A stretch of 64,000 nucleotides of DNA from Rhizobium hidalgonense (GTDB taxonomy: Bacteria > Pseudomonadota > Alphaproteobacteria > Rhizobiales > Rhizobiaceae), in the NCBI RefSeq assembly GCF_002914525.1, contig NZ_LODW01000061.1, forward strand, positions 1 to 64,000, read 5' to 3'. The position numbers were made by a program, and so were the translations under genes. Each line of letters starts with the position of its first letter. Positions within the stretch are counted from its first letter, which is position 1. A model generated the notes under the pieces. It did not search any database. It was not told where the DNA came from and saw only the letters and a program-made list of their open reading frames with translations. Positions 35,060 to 43,416 of this stretch are shown here, one piece after another.

Positions 35060-35184
35060 GCTCCGCGACAAAAGTTGGAGGACGTCGTCGGGCACAATGA
35101 TCGTGCGGCGTGCCGCAGGAGGCGACAGCGAGATCCGCAGAGACGATTGTTGAGACCGACGACGTCTGTGAGTTTACGCAAAGC

Positions 35185-36006
35185 TCAGGATGCGTTCCGT
35201 TTTCCGAAACCGAATGTCTTTCTCAGACTGCTGTCGACCGCGTTTGCCGGCATAAACCGGCGCAGCCGGCTGAGCAGCGTCGCCTGGCCACCGGCCGGTT
35301 GACGCATTTTATATGGACCGTTGATTGCCGCCAGGATTTTCTCCGCGACAGCCAGCGGCGACGGCGCGGTTTTGATCTGGGCCTGTACCGCCTTGATGGT
35401 CGCATCGGCCTGTGTTGCGTAAGTGCCCAGGGGCGCCTCGGTTTGTGCCGCGTTCACATCGAGCTTGGTGTTGGTGAAGGTCGGCTGAACCAGTACGACG
35501 CGCACGTTGAACTCACGAATCTCATGGTCCAGCGACTCCGACAGTCCTTCGAGTGCATGCTTGCTGCTGGCATATATTCCCATGAACGGCGCCGGCAGGA
35601 AGCCGAGGACCGAGCTGATATTGATGATCAGACCGCTGCGAGCGGCGCGCATGGAGGGCAAGGCAGCGCGGATCATGCGCAGAGGGCCGAAAACATTGGT
35701 GTCGAAGACCGCCTGAGCTTCGGCAGGCGACGTGTTCTCGACCGGGCCGACTAGCGAAACGCCGGCATTGTTGATCAGGACGTCGATCCTGCCTGCCTCG
35801 GACAAAACCCATTGAACAAAATCGGAGACCGAGGCGTCATCGGTCACGTCGGCAGTCCCATAGCGCACGCCGGGAATGGCATTGACACGCTGCGGGTTAC
35901 GCACGCCGCCAAAGACTTGGAAGCCGTTTTGTGCAAGAAGGCGGGCCGACGCTTCGCCTATTCCGGAGGATGCTCCGGTAATGACGACGACTTTATTTTG
36001 AGACAT
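35185..36006 (-). CDS. Short-chain dehydrogenase/reductase
   Basis: This 273-residue classical SDR has the cofactor loop TGASSGIG (about residues 10-17), NNAG (about 84-87), a catalytic serine in INISSVLG, and YASSK supplying Tyr and Lys. The specificity may be NADP, given the Arg in VRNPQR. An inverted pair of operator-like sites lies 111-159 bases upstream (36117-36165). The same site type occurs at the RND/TetR promoter, so it is probably controlled by the TetR regulator there. The substrate is unknown. Confidence 0.9.
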   Translation of the reverse strand: MSQNKVVVITGASSGIGEASARLLAQNGFQVFGGVRNPQRVNAIPGVRYGTADVTDDASVSDFVQWVLSEAGRIDVLINNAGVSLVGPVENTSPAEAQAVFDTNVFGPLRMIRAALPSMRAARSGLIINISSVLGFLPAPFMGIYASSKHALEGLSESLDHEIREFNVRVVLVQPTFTNTKLDVNAAQTEAPLGTYATQADATIKAVQAQIKTAPSPLAVAEKILAAINGPYKMRQPAGGQATLLSRLRRFMPANAVDSSLRKTFGFGKRNAS

Positions 36007-36116
36007 GGAGGCTCCTGGCTGGGCGCGAGTGGTTGACTACGTGCTTCAATAGAATGGTCAGATTTTTCACCCTGTCGGCAAAGGACAGTGTCTCAGAACC
36101 TGGTATCCAAGCGCGT

Positions 36117-36165
36117 AAGATTTCGATCGACATCTATTCTTGCTTTAGATGTCAATCGAAATATA
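36117..36165 (-). promoter_or_regulatory. Two inverted TetR-type operator copies upstream of the SDR gene
   Basis: TAGATGTCAATCGAAATATA (36146-36165, plus strand) and TAGATGTCGATCGAAATCTT (36117-36136, read on the minus strand) are mirror images. Both match the motif TAGATGTCAAATGAAATCTA found at 42537-42556 before the TetR/RND genes, at 17 and 16 of 20 positions by my count. The shared core is TAGATGTC-N4-GAAAT. Confidence 0.6.
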
Positions 36166-36264
36166 AAATCAAGCACTTTTTGCTTTACGCCGATTTTTTC
36201 GGTAATCGCGCCTCCAAACGTGCCGGGGGAGTGTCGGCCGGGAGCGGCTTGAGCCTCAACGAGT

Positions 36265-37011
36265 TCAGGATTTCGGAGCGGCAGTCCCCGCTCGGTTTCG
36301 AGCGACCATTTCGTCGTGGGTCAGGCTCGTGCCTGCCGCGAAGAATTCCTTGATCAGCGCGTCGCGATTATCGGCTGCGCGGGATCGATCTCCCGATTGC
36401 AGCGCTTCTTCCAGCTCATCTGCTGCAAGCTCGGTGCAATAGGCCGGGGTGCCGGGCTGCTGACGCCAGGACGCCGCCAGCCCTCCCGCATCTACCGCAT
36501 CGAAACCGGTGGCCTCAACCAGCTCTATAGCGACCGCTTTTGCTTTAGGATCGTCGCCTGCAACCGGGATGGCAATGCGTCCATCCGTGCCGTCAGGCCG
36601 CCCCTTCTCCGCCAGCGTCGCCGCCAGCACGGCATTCCACGCCTTGACGACGGGTCGGCCGATTTGCCGGCTCACCCAAACGCTTTCGGGCATGCCGCCA
36701 TCGACCTCGGCGATCACACCGTCGCGAAACGGATAATAGTTTGAGGTATCGATCACCACGACCTCTTCAGGCACGTCCTTGAAGAGCCCAGCGAGATCGC
36801 GATAGTTTGCGAACGGGATCGACAGAACGACCACTTCGACGCCCTGGACGGCTTCTTCCTTCGAAACGGCGGCCGCTCCGATATCGCCGGCAAGATCGCG
36901 GATGGTGTCCGGCCCCGTCGAATTGGCAAGCTTGACCTCATGGCCGCCGGCGGCAAGTTTTCTCGCCAGCGTCGCGCCGATATTTCCGGCGCCGATGATT
37001 CCGATCTTCAT
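36265..37011 (-). CDS. NAD(P)-binding F420-reductase-like oxidoreductase
   Basis: This 248-residue protein begins with a Rossmann fold (MKIGIIGAGNIGATLARKLA) of the NADPH-dependent F420 reductase/ProC-like group, followed by EVVVLSIPFANYRDLAG and VVKAWNAVLAATL. Rhizobia do not make F420, so the partner is another small molecule. It lies 36 bases downstream of the MarR gene on the same strand and is presumably its target. Confidence 0.82.
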   Translation of the reverse strand: MKIGIIGAGNIGATLARKLAAGGHEVKLANSTGPDTIRDLAGDIGAAAVSKEEAVQGVEVVVLSIPFANYRDLAGLFKDVPEEVVVIDTSNYYPFRDGVIAEVDGGMPESVWVSRQIGRPVVKAWNAVLAATLAEKGRPDGTDGRIAIPVAGDDPKAKAVAIELVEATGFDAVDAGGLAASWRQQPGTPAYCTELAADELEEALQSGDRSRAADNRDALIKEFFAAGTSLTHDEMVARNRAGTAAPKS

Positions 37012-37047
37012 GGGATGACCTCTCTCTGATGTGGAAGTAAGCCCGCC

Positions 37048-37491
37048 TCAATCGCCGGCGGGGCGAGCGAATGCGTGCAGCGTGTCGCGCAGATCGGCCA
37101 GCCCCTCGTCGGTGAGCTGACAGGCGGTTTTGATCTTGTCGGTGACGGCCCAAAGCGCCTCACGCAGGGATTCACCGGCTTCGGTAAGATGGATGAGCAC
37201 CCGCCGCTCGTCGGTACGATCGCGCGTCCGGGTCACCATGCCGGCCGATTCCAAGCGCTTCAGCAGCGGCGTGATCGTGCCGGTGTCCATGTCGAGCTTT
37301 AAACCCAACTCTCCAACGGCGCGGGGCGTACCGCCGTAAAGTTCAAGCATCACCAGGTATTGCGGGAATGTCAGACCGAGCGGCTGCAAAAATGGCTTGT
37401 GAAGGCGCGCCATCCGGTTGGCCGCGCCATAGAGCGCAAACGAAAGTTGGGTGCCCACCGCGCGGCGGGATGCGATTTCGTTGTTCGACAT
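37048..37491 (-). CDS. MarR family transcriptional regulator
   Basis: This 147-residue winged-helix regulator has the recognition region VGELGLKLDMDTGTITPLLKRLESAG and the wing TRTRDRTDERRVLIHLTEAG. These patterns are close to the OhrR subgroup, and a cysteine occurs late (IKTACQL) rather than at the usual OhrR position. A 20-base perfect palindrome lies 20 bases upstream of its ATG, so it is most likely autoregulated. The F420-reductase-like gene follows in the same operon. Confidence 0.88.
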   Translation of the reverse strand: MSNNEIASRRAVGTQLSFALYGAANRMARLHKPFLQPLGLTFPQYLVMLELYGGTPRAVGELGLKLDMDTGTITPLLKRLESAGMVTRTRDRTDERRVLIHLTEAGESLREALWAVTDKIKTACQLTDEGLADLRDTLHAFARPAGD

Positions 37492-37497
37492 GGCTTC

Positions 37498-37530
37498 ATC
37501 TAGTGTGCATTTATCTAGTGCACTAGATAA
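37498..37530 (-). promoter_or_regulatory. Perfect 20-base palindromic operator of the MarR gene, with extra half-site
   Basis: TTATCTAGTGCACTAGATAA (37511-37530) is perfectly palindromic. A further half-site ATCTAGTG is at 37498-37505, directly repeated 15 bases from the one inside the palindrome. The position just upstream of the MarR start is typical for autorepression. Confidence 0.72.
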
Positions 37531-37567
37531 TGGCTTTGTCCGAGAGAACAAGGTCGGCAGCGCTAGA

Positions 37568-38209
37568 TTATGCGCTTATACCTTCGGGCAGGGCGCGGTC
37601 TGATGTGCCGAGCGCTGTCATGATGAAGCGGATCTGGGCGTGGACGCAGGCCGCGATGGCCTCCCCCTCCTGAACGCGCTGCTCAACCAGAACCGGATGG
37701 AAGAACGGCAGGAAGGCGGTGATGATCCCGCGCGCGGCTTCGTCGGCGTCTTGGACTTTGAACTCGCCTGTCCGCAGCCCCTCGCGGACCAGCGCTTTGA
37801 GGATTGCCAGGATGTCCTCATTATGGGCGTTGATCGTTGCCCAACTTCCATCCATGGCGGCGACGAGCAGCTGGTGCATCGGTCTGTCCTCGACCAACCT
37901 TCTCGTGCTCTGCCGGTGGATGGCGGTCAAAAGATCGGCCAGCTTTTTGCTCGCCGGCGCATCCGTTTGCGCGATCGCCAGAACAATTTCAGCAACCTCT
38001 TTGACCACCAGTCCGCAGACGGAACTGTTGATCGCCGTCCTTGAGGGAAAAAAGCGATAGATATTGGCGCGGCTCATGCCGAGTTCGGCGGCGATGTCGG
38101 CGACCGACGTCTTATGATAGCCGATCCGCCGAAAATGCCTTTCCGCCACCTCGAGTATCCGCGTGCGCGACTGCTCAAGGTCAGTTGCTATCGGATCCGC
38201 AAAAGTCAT
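37568..38209 (-). CDS. TetR family regulator at the end of the RND operon
   Basis: This 213-residue protein has the TetR HTH (TSVADIAAELGMSRANIYRFFPSR) near residues 35-60 and an all-helical ligand domain. GGAGG lies 5 bases before the ATG at 38209, which decides the start. A GTG at 38230, overlapping the RND stop, is in frame but less likely. It follows the RND permease gene directly, so adaptor, permease and regulator form one leftward unit. Confidence 0.87.
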   Translation of the reverse strand: MTFADPIATDLEQSRTRILEVAERHFRRIGYHKTSVADIAAELGMSRANIYRFFPSRTAINSSVCGLVVKEVAEIVLAIAQTDAPASKKLADLLTAIHRQSTRRLVEDRPMHQLLVAAMDGSWATINAHNEDILAILKALVREGLRTGEFKVQDADEAARGIITAFLPFFHPVLVEQRVQEGEAIAACVHAQIRFIMTALGTSDRALPEGISA

Positions 38210-38226
38210 CGCCGCCTCCGGAGAAT

Positions 38227-41200
38227 TCACTCGGCAGCCATCGCCGTCGGTAACTCCACCTCCTTCGGTAACTCCACCGCCTTCGGTGTATTTTCATGGC
38301 TCTCGTTTTTCGTCGGCTTGATGCGGAACCAGATGGCGTAGAGAGCGGGAAGGAAGAGCAGGATCATCATCGTGCCGACCGCCGTTCCGCCGATCAGCGT
38401 GTAGGCCATCGACCCCCAGAACACCGAGTGCGTCAGAGGAATGAAGGCAAGCACGGCGGCAAGGGCGGTCAGAATGACCGGTCGTGTCCGCTGCACCGTC
38501 GCCTCGATGACGGCGTGATAATCGTCGAGACCGGCTGCCTTATTGTCCTTGATCTGTTCGGTCAGGATCAGGGTGTTGCGCATCAGGATGCCCGCCAGCC
38601 CGATCAATCCGAGAATGGCATTGAAGCCGAAGGGCTTGTCGAAGAGCAGCAGGACTGGAACCGCTCCGGCAAGACCGAGCGGCCCCGTCAGCATGACCAT
38701 GGTCATCGTCGCCAGGCTGCGGACCTGCAGCACGATAACGATCAACATGGCAGCAATCATCATCGGGAAGATTTTCACCAGGGCATCGTTGGCCTTGGTT
38801 GATTCCTCGATGTTGCCGCCCATCTCGATCCGATATCCGACAGGAAGCGAGGCAATCAGCGGCTGAAGCGCCTTCATGACCTGCTCTGAGACCTCCGGCG
38901 GCTGTGTCGCTTCGTTGATATCGGACCGGATCGTAATAACAGGCGTACGGTCGCGGCGTTTCAGAATCGGTTCTTCAAACTGGATTTCCGAGTGGCCGAT
39001 CTGATCGAGCGGAACCTGTCGCCCATCCCGGCTCATCAGCGAGAAGTCGGCCAATCTGGACGGATCGAGCCGGTTGCCGCCGGCGCTGCGGGCAACAACA
39101 GGCACGTTGCGGATATTCTCGCGAACCTCGGTGATCGGAACTCCGCTCAGCAGCAATTGCAGCTGCTGGGCCGCCTCGGCCGGCGACAGGCCGATCAGGT
39201 TCAGCCGATCCTGGTCGGGAACGAAGCGCAGCACCGGCGTGCGATTGCCCCAATCGCGGTTTGCCTGGCGCACGTCCGGCACGCTCTTCATGATCTCGAG
39301 GGCCTTGTCGGAAATCTGGTACAGTTGCTGCGCATCCGGCCCGCTGATCCGGAACTCGACCGGAAACGGCGTGTAAGGACCGAAGACCAGCTGCGTGACG
39401 CGGACATAGGCTTCAGGGGCGAGCCCATCCGAAATGGCCGCGCGCAGCCGAAGCTTCAGTACCTCGCGTGTGTGGGCGTCAGGGGTCAGCACGACGATCT
39501 TGGCGAAAGACGGGTCCGGCAATTCCGGCGCCATGGCAAAGAAGAAGCGGGGAGCGCCCTGGCCGACATAGCTGGTGACGGTCTTTGCCTCCGGCTGCTT
39601 CTGCAGCCAGCCTTCGAGCTTTTCAACCGTGGCCGTCGTCGTCTCGATGCTGGTGCCTTCGGGCATGCGGACTTCGACGAGGACTTCGGGACGGTCCGAG
39701 GTCGGGAAGAACTGCTTTTTCACCGATCCCATTCCAACGACGGAGGCCCCCATGGCGATGGCGACCACCGCACAGGTGACGAACTTGTGGCGCACGGTGA
39801 ACTCGATCAGCCGCCGCAGGCGCCGGTAATTCGGGGTGTTGTAGATGGCGTGATGGCCACCCTCGACCGGCTTTATCGCCGGCAGCATCTTGACGCCGAG
39901 ATACGGCGTGAAGGTCACCGCGACAATCCAGGAGACAATCAGGGCAAAGCCGACGACCCAGAAGATGTTGCCGGCATATTCGCCGGCGGTCGACCGGGCA
40001 AAGCCGACCGGCATCAGCCCGATGATCGTCACCAGCGTGCCCGACAGCATCGGGGCCGCAGTATGGCTCCAGGCATAGGCGGCCGCCTTGATGCGATCCA
40101 TCCCCTCTTCCATCTTCACCACCATCACCTCGATGGCGATGATGGCGTCGTCGACCAGGAGGCCGAGCGCCAGGATCAACGCACCAAGGGTGATGCGATC
40201 GAAGAACCGGCCGGTCTCAAGCATGATGAGGAAGACGACGGCAAGGGTCAGCGGAACGGCCAGAGCCACGACGATGCCGACACGCCAGCCGAGCGCAATC
40301 AGACTGACGAACAACACGACGCCGAGCGCCATGGCAAATTTCAGCATGAACTCGCCGACGGCTTCGTCGATGTTGACCGCCTGGTCGCTGACCTTTTCGA
40401 GCGTCATGCCGAGCGGCAGGGTCTTTGCGATGGCGGCGGATCTTTCTTCCAGCGCCTTGCCGAGGTCCAGACCGTTCCAGCCCTGTTGCATCACAGCCGC
40501 AAGCATAATGGCGGGTTCGCCGTCGTGGCGAATGAGGTAGGTGGCCGGATCTTGATAACCGCGCCGCACTTCGGCAAAATCCGAGAGCTTCAAGGTGCGC
40601 CCGGCGGCGACGATTGGCGTATCGGCGATTGCCTGGAGGCTGTCATAGGCGCCATCGAAGCGAATGTAGACCTGGGGCCCGCGCGTATCGATCGATCCGG
40701 CCGGCGTCACGGTGTTTTGCCGCTGCAAGGCGGCCGCGACGTCCTGTGCAGAAATGTCGAGCGTGGCCAGCTTGGCATAGGAGAACTCGACAAAGATCTG
40801 TTCGGGCCGCTCTCCGAGGATGTTGATCTTCTTGACACCCGGCACATGCAGAAGATCCTGGCGGATCACCTCGGCCTGACGCACAAGCTCGCGCATCGGC
40901 ATGCCCTTGGCCTTGAGGGCATAAAGACCGAAGCTGACATCGGAATACTCGTCGTTGACAAAGGGACCGAGCACGCCCCTTGGCAGGTTGCGGGCCTCGT
41001 CTCCAAGCTTCTTCCGGGCCTGATAGAATTCCTCCTCGACGGCCGTGGCCGGCGTGCTGTCCTTCAAGGTGACGGTCAAAAAGGCGTAGCCTGGCCGCGT
41101 TGTCGTCTCGACACGATCGTACCAGGTGAGTTCCTGGAGGCGCTTCTCGAGCGGCTCGGCGACCAGATCCTGCATTTCGCGCGCTGTCGCGCCCGGCCAC

Positions 41201-41355
41201 ACCGATGTCACGGTCAGAGTCTTGATGGTGAAGGAGGGGTCCTCGGCGCGCCCGAGCTTGACGAAGGCATAGGCGCCGGCGGCGGCCAGCAGAACGATGA
41301 AGAACAGGGTGACGGCCCGCTCGCGAACGGCGAGCGCGGATAGATTGAAGTTCAT
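38227..41355 (-). CDS. RND efflux pump, inner-membrane permease subunit
   Basis: This 1042-residue protein has 12 membrane segments and two large periplasmic loops, the normal size for proton-driven HAE1-type exporters. The TM4 proton-relay aspartates are in ALGLLVDDAIIAIEVM, and the early periplasmic motif GRAEDPSFTIK is typical of this subgroup. Its start overlaps the adaptor's stop at 41355. An outer-membrane TolC-type gene is not encoded nearby. Substrates are likely drugs or plant-derived compounds, by inference. Confidence 0.94.
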   Translation of the reverse strand: MNFNLSALAVRERAVTLFFIVLLAAAGAYAFVKLGRAEDPSFTIKTLTVTSVWPGATAREMQDLVAEPLEKRLQELTWYDRVETTTRPGYAFLTVTLKDSTPATAVEEEFYQARKKLGDEARNLPRGVLGPFVNDEYSDVSFGLYALKAKGMPMRELVRQAEVIRQDLLHVPGVKKINILGERPEQIFVEFSYAKLATLDISAQDVAAALQRQNTVTPAGSIDTRGPQVYIRFDGAYDSLQAIADTPIVAAGRTLKLSDFAEVRRGYQDPATYLIRHDGEPAIMLAAVMQQGWNGLDLGKALEERSAAIAKTLPLGMTLEKVSDQAVNIDEAVGEFMLKFAMALGVVLFVSLIALGWRVGIVVALAVPLTLAVVFLIMLETGRFFDRITLGALILALGLLVDDAIIAIEVMVVKMEEGMDRIKAAAYAWSHTAAPMLSGTLVTIIGLMPVGFARSTAGEYAGNIFWVVGFALIVSWIVAVTFTPYLGVKMLPAIKPVEGGHHAIYNTPNYRRLRRLIEFTVRHKFVTCAVVAIAMGASVVGMGSVKKQFFPTSDRPEVLVEVRMPEGTSIETTTATVEKLEGWLQKQPEAKTVTSYVGQGAPRFFFAMAPELPDPSFAKIVVLTPDAHTREVLKLRLRAAISDGLAPEAYVRVTQLVFGPYTPFPVEFRISGPDAQQLYQISDKALEIMKSVPDVRQANRDWGNRTPVLRFVPDQDRLNLIGLSPAEAAQQLQLLLSGVPITEVRENIRNVPVVARSAGGNRLDPSRLADFSLMSRDGRQVPLDQIGHSEIQFEEPILKRRDRTPVITIRSDINEATQPPEVSEQVMKALQPLIASLPVGYRIEMGGNIEESTKANDALVKIFPMMIAAMLIVIVLQVRSLATMTMVMLTGPLGLAGAVPVLLLFDKPFGFNAILGLIGLAGILMRNTLILTEQIKDNKAAGLDDYHAVIEATVQRTRPVILTALAAVLAFIPLTHSVFWGSMAYTLIGGTAVGTMMILLFLPALYAIWFRIKPTKNESHENTPKAVELPKEVELPTAMAAE

Positions 41356-42470
41356 CAGTTTGCCGCCTCTGCCTGTTCCACCGTGGTGCGCACGCTGGCG
41401 CCGTCCTGTAGCAGATGGGCGCCGAGAGCGACGACCGGCTCGCCTGCATTGACGCTGGAAACCACCGCGACCTCCTCACCCAGCTGCTCTATTTTCACCT
41501 GCCGGAAGTGGACGGTCGAAGATTTCTGATCGAAGACCCAGACGCCGGTTCGGCTGCCATCATCCAAAACGGCGCCGACAGGCACCGCCGCATGCGATTG
41601 GCCGCTGCTGTTGGCGATCCTGATCGTCACCGTCGCCCCCAGCGGGGCCGACGCTGCGGCGCCATCCAGAACCCAGCGCGCCTCGTAGGTGCGGGTTTGG
41701 GGATCGGCGGCGTCGGAGATCTGGCGAAGCCGCGCCTTGTCCTGCCGGCTTTCGTTGCCGTAGATGCTGGCATCGGCGATCTCGCCGATCTCAGGCCTGA
41801 GGAACTCCGGCATCCAGACCAGCGCTTCACGCGGGCCGGCCTGTGCGAGCCGGACCACGGTTTGTCCCGCCGTCACGACCTGTCCCGGCTCGCCCAGCGT
41901 TTCGACAACCGTTCCATCGGTGTCGGCAACGAGGACGGAATAGGCGGCCTCGTTTTCCGCGACCTTGGCGTCTGCTTGCGCCGCGGCAAGCTGCGCGGTG
42001 GCGGTGTCGAGCGCTGCCTTTGCCTGCTCGTAGCGCTGCGGCGTCGCGGCCAATCCGTTTTTCACCAAAGCGGCATAGCGTCTTTCATCTGCTTGCGCCT
42101 GGGTTAGCACAGCCTCAGCTGCAGCGACCGCGTTTCGTTTCGCCGTCAAGGCGAGACTAAGATCGGTCTCGTCGATGCGCATCAGCGGCTGGCCGGCCTT
42201 GACCTGCACGCCGACATCCACATAACGCTGGACGATCTTGCCAGGCACCCGAAAACCAAGATTGCTCTGCACCCGCGCCGCGATGGTGCCGGTGAAGCTG
42301 CGCTCGGCTGTCTCCGGCGTCGTTGCTTCAACCAGTTTGACGAATGGCGGTGCGGTGCGGGGATCGGCGGCTTGCGCGCTTCTTTCCGAGGACACCCCGA
42401 CAAAGAAGTATGCCGTGGCGCCGGCAGCTGCCAGCAGGCCGAACGAGGCGAGGAGGATTTTGCGGTTCAT
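41355..42470 (-). CDS. RND efflux pump, periplasmic adaptor (membrane fusion protein)
   Basis: This 371-residue protein has an N-terminal anchor (ILLASFGLLAAAGATAYFFVG), a lipoyl-like half (VQSNLGFRVPGKIVQRYVDVG; later VADTDGTVVETLGEPGQ), a hairpin of coiled coil between them, and beta-barrel domains. It links the RND permease to an outer-membrane channel. It is the first gene of the leftward operon and divergent from a TetR gene, with two palindromic sites in the 99-base gap. Confidence 0.92.
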   Translation of the reverse strand: MNRKILLASFGLLAAAGATAYFFVGVSSERSAQAADPRTAPPFVKLVEATTPETAERSFTGTIAARVQSNLGFRVPGKIVQRYVDVGVQVKAGQPLMRIDETDLSLALTAKRNAVAAAEAVLTQAQADERRYAALVKNGLAATPQRYEQAKAALDTATAQLAAAQADAKVAENEAAYSVLVADTDGTVVETLGEPGQVVTAGQTVVRLAQAGPREALVWMPEFLRPEIGEIADASIYGNESRQDKARLRQISDAADPQTRTYEARWVLDGAAASAPLGATVTIRIANSSGQSHAAVPVGAVLDDGSRTGVWVFDQKSSTVHFRQVKIEQLGEEVAVVSSVNAGEPVVALGAHLLQDGASVRTTVEQAEAAN

Positions 42471-42506
42471 GTCAGTTAAGCCTTCTTGACCGGCGCAGCG
42501 ATTAAT

Positions 42507-42556
42507 TTAGATTGCGATCTAACTCTATTTCTGGTATAGATGTCAAATGAAATCTA
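42507..42556. promoter_or_regulatory. Double operator in the divergent RND/TetR promoter region
   Basis: TTAGATTGCGATCTAA (42507-42522) is an inverted repeat with 6-base arms. TAGATGTCAAATGAAATCTA (42537-42556) is a second, imperfect one. The centres are about 32 bases apart, near three helical turns. The second lies 13 bases before the TetR start and covers its likely promoter. Confidence 0.65.
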
Positions 42557-42569
42557 ATTGGAGATCGAT

Positions 42570-43157
42570 ATGAGAGTCAGTCGCGCTCAGGCCGAGGCCA
42601 ATCGTGAAACGGTGATCGATGTCGCAAGCCGGCTCTTCCGCGAGCATGGCTTCGACGGCATAGGCCTGAAGGATTTGATGAAAGGCGCCGGCCTCACCCA
42701 AGGCGGGTTCTACAAGCAGTTCGAATCGAAGGATGATCTTGTGGCGCTTGCATCCGGGCGAGCGATGGAGAGTGCGCTCCGCAGATGGTCAAGGGTTGCC
42801 GCCGGAAGGCCCGATCCGCTAGAAGCGGTTGTCGACCTCTATCTCTCGCCCGGGCACCGGGAGGAGAAGGGCGATGGTTGCCCTTTGGCAGCGCTCGGGT
42901 CCGACGCGGCGCGCCTGAGCGAAGAGGTCCGCGCTCCATTCCAGAATGGCATCGAAGCTCATCTTCAGATTCTCGACGAATTGATCCCTGCGCCGGACGG
43001 CTCGAAACCCGATGACAAAGCCATGCTCATCCTGTCGCTGATGGTGGGCGCCGTGACCATCTCCCGCATCATGACCGACCAAGGCATGGCGGAGCGCGTG
43101 CTCGAAACCGCTCGCGATGCGGTCAAGCGCATTGCGAACTCCACCGAAGCGGAATGA
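42570..43157 (+). CDS. TetR/AcrR family regulator divergent from the RND pump
   Basis: This 195-residue protein has an N-terminal TetR HTH (FDGIGLKDLMKGAGLTQGGFYKQFESKDD) and a C-terminal domain with DGCPLAALGSDAAR, typical of the AcrR-like TetR_C group that responds to electrophiles or drugs. GGAG at 42560-42563 sets the start at 42570. It most likely represses the divergent pump, itself and, from shared operator sequence, the SDR gene at 35185. It is the last gene before the island boundary. Confidence 0.88.
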   Translation: MRVSRAQAEANRETVIDVASRLFREHGFDGIGLKDLMKGAGLTQGGFYKQFESKDDLVALASGRAMESALRRWSRVAAGRPDPLEAVVDLYLSPGHREEKGDGCPLAALGSDAARLSEEVRAPFQNGIEAHLQILDELIPAPDGSKPDDKAMLILSLMVGAVTISRIMTDQGMAERVLETARDAVKRIANSTEAE

Positions 43158-43186
43158 GATCTCAGTCTGCAAGTGAGTGAGACAGC

Positions 43187-43204
43187 TGGAGCGGGTGAAG
43201 GGAA
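43187..43204 (-). other. Putative attachment site: 18-base tRNA-Gly 3'-end remnant
   Basis: TGGAGCGGGTGAAGGGAA is the reverse complement of the end of a typical bacterial tRNA-Gly (T-arm end, acceptor stem and CCA). The next bases (CCAAAATGG) do not continue into a tRNA, so only the terminal fragment is present. This is what site-specific integrases leave at the end of an element opposite the rebuilt tRNA. The flanking gene on the left is chromosomal in style; the DNA on the right is AT-richer and accessory. Confidence 0.65.
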
Positions 43205-43253
43205 CCAAAATGGCAAATTAAGACATTGTATTTACATATGTTTTTAAAAATTC

Positions 43254-43269
43254 ACGGTAGCGATACCGT
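43254..43269. repeat. Inverted repeat near the island's left end
   Basis: ACGGTA and TACCGT flank GCGA, and TACCG recurs within the next 15 bases (around 43276). It lies in the AT-rich 259-base gap between the TetR gene and the first island gene, about 50 bases inside the putative attachment site. It could be an arm-type recombinase site or an operator; nothing proves either. Confidence 0.35.
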
Positions 43270-43416
43270 ATCTTCTACCGCATTTCCCCGATAATTTGAT
43301 CAGCCGGGTGGGGAAGACGAATTTTATTCAGGAACAGCCTTCTGCACCATCGAAAATCGGACATTCGCAGCTTATCGTCAGGTGATCAATTTGAGAAGCA
43401 CCGGAAAACGTTAAGA

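Noticed and set aside
43187..43204. A complete tRNA-Gly gene at the island boundary
   Set aside because: Only the 3'-terminal 18 bases are present; the sequence to the right does not form D, anticodon or T arms.
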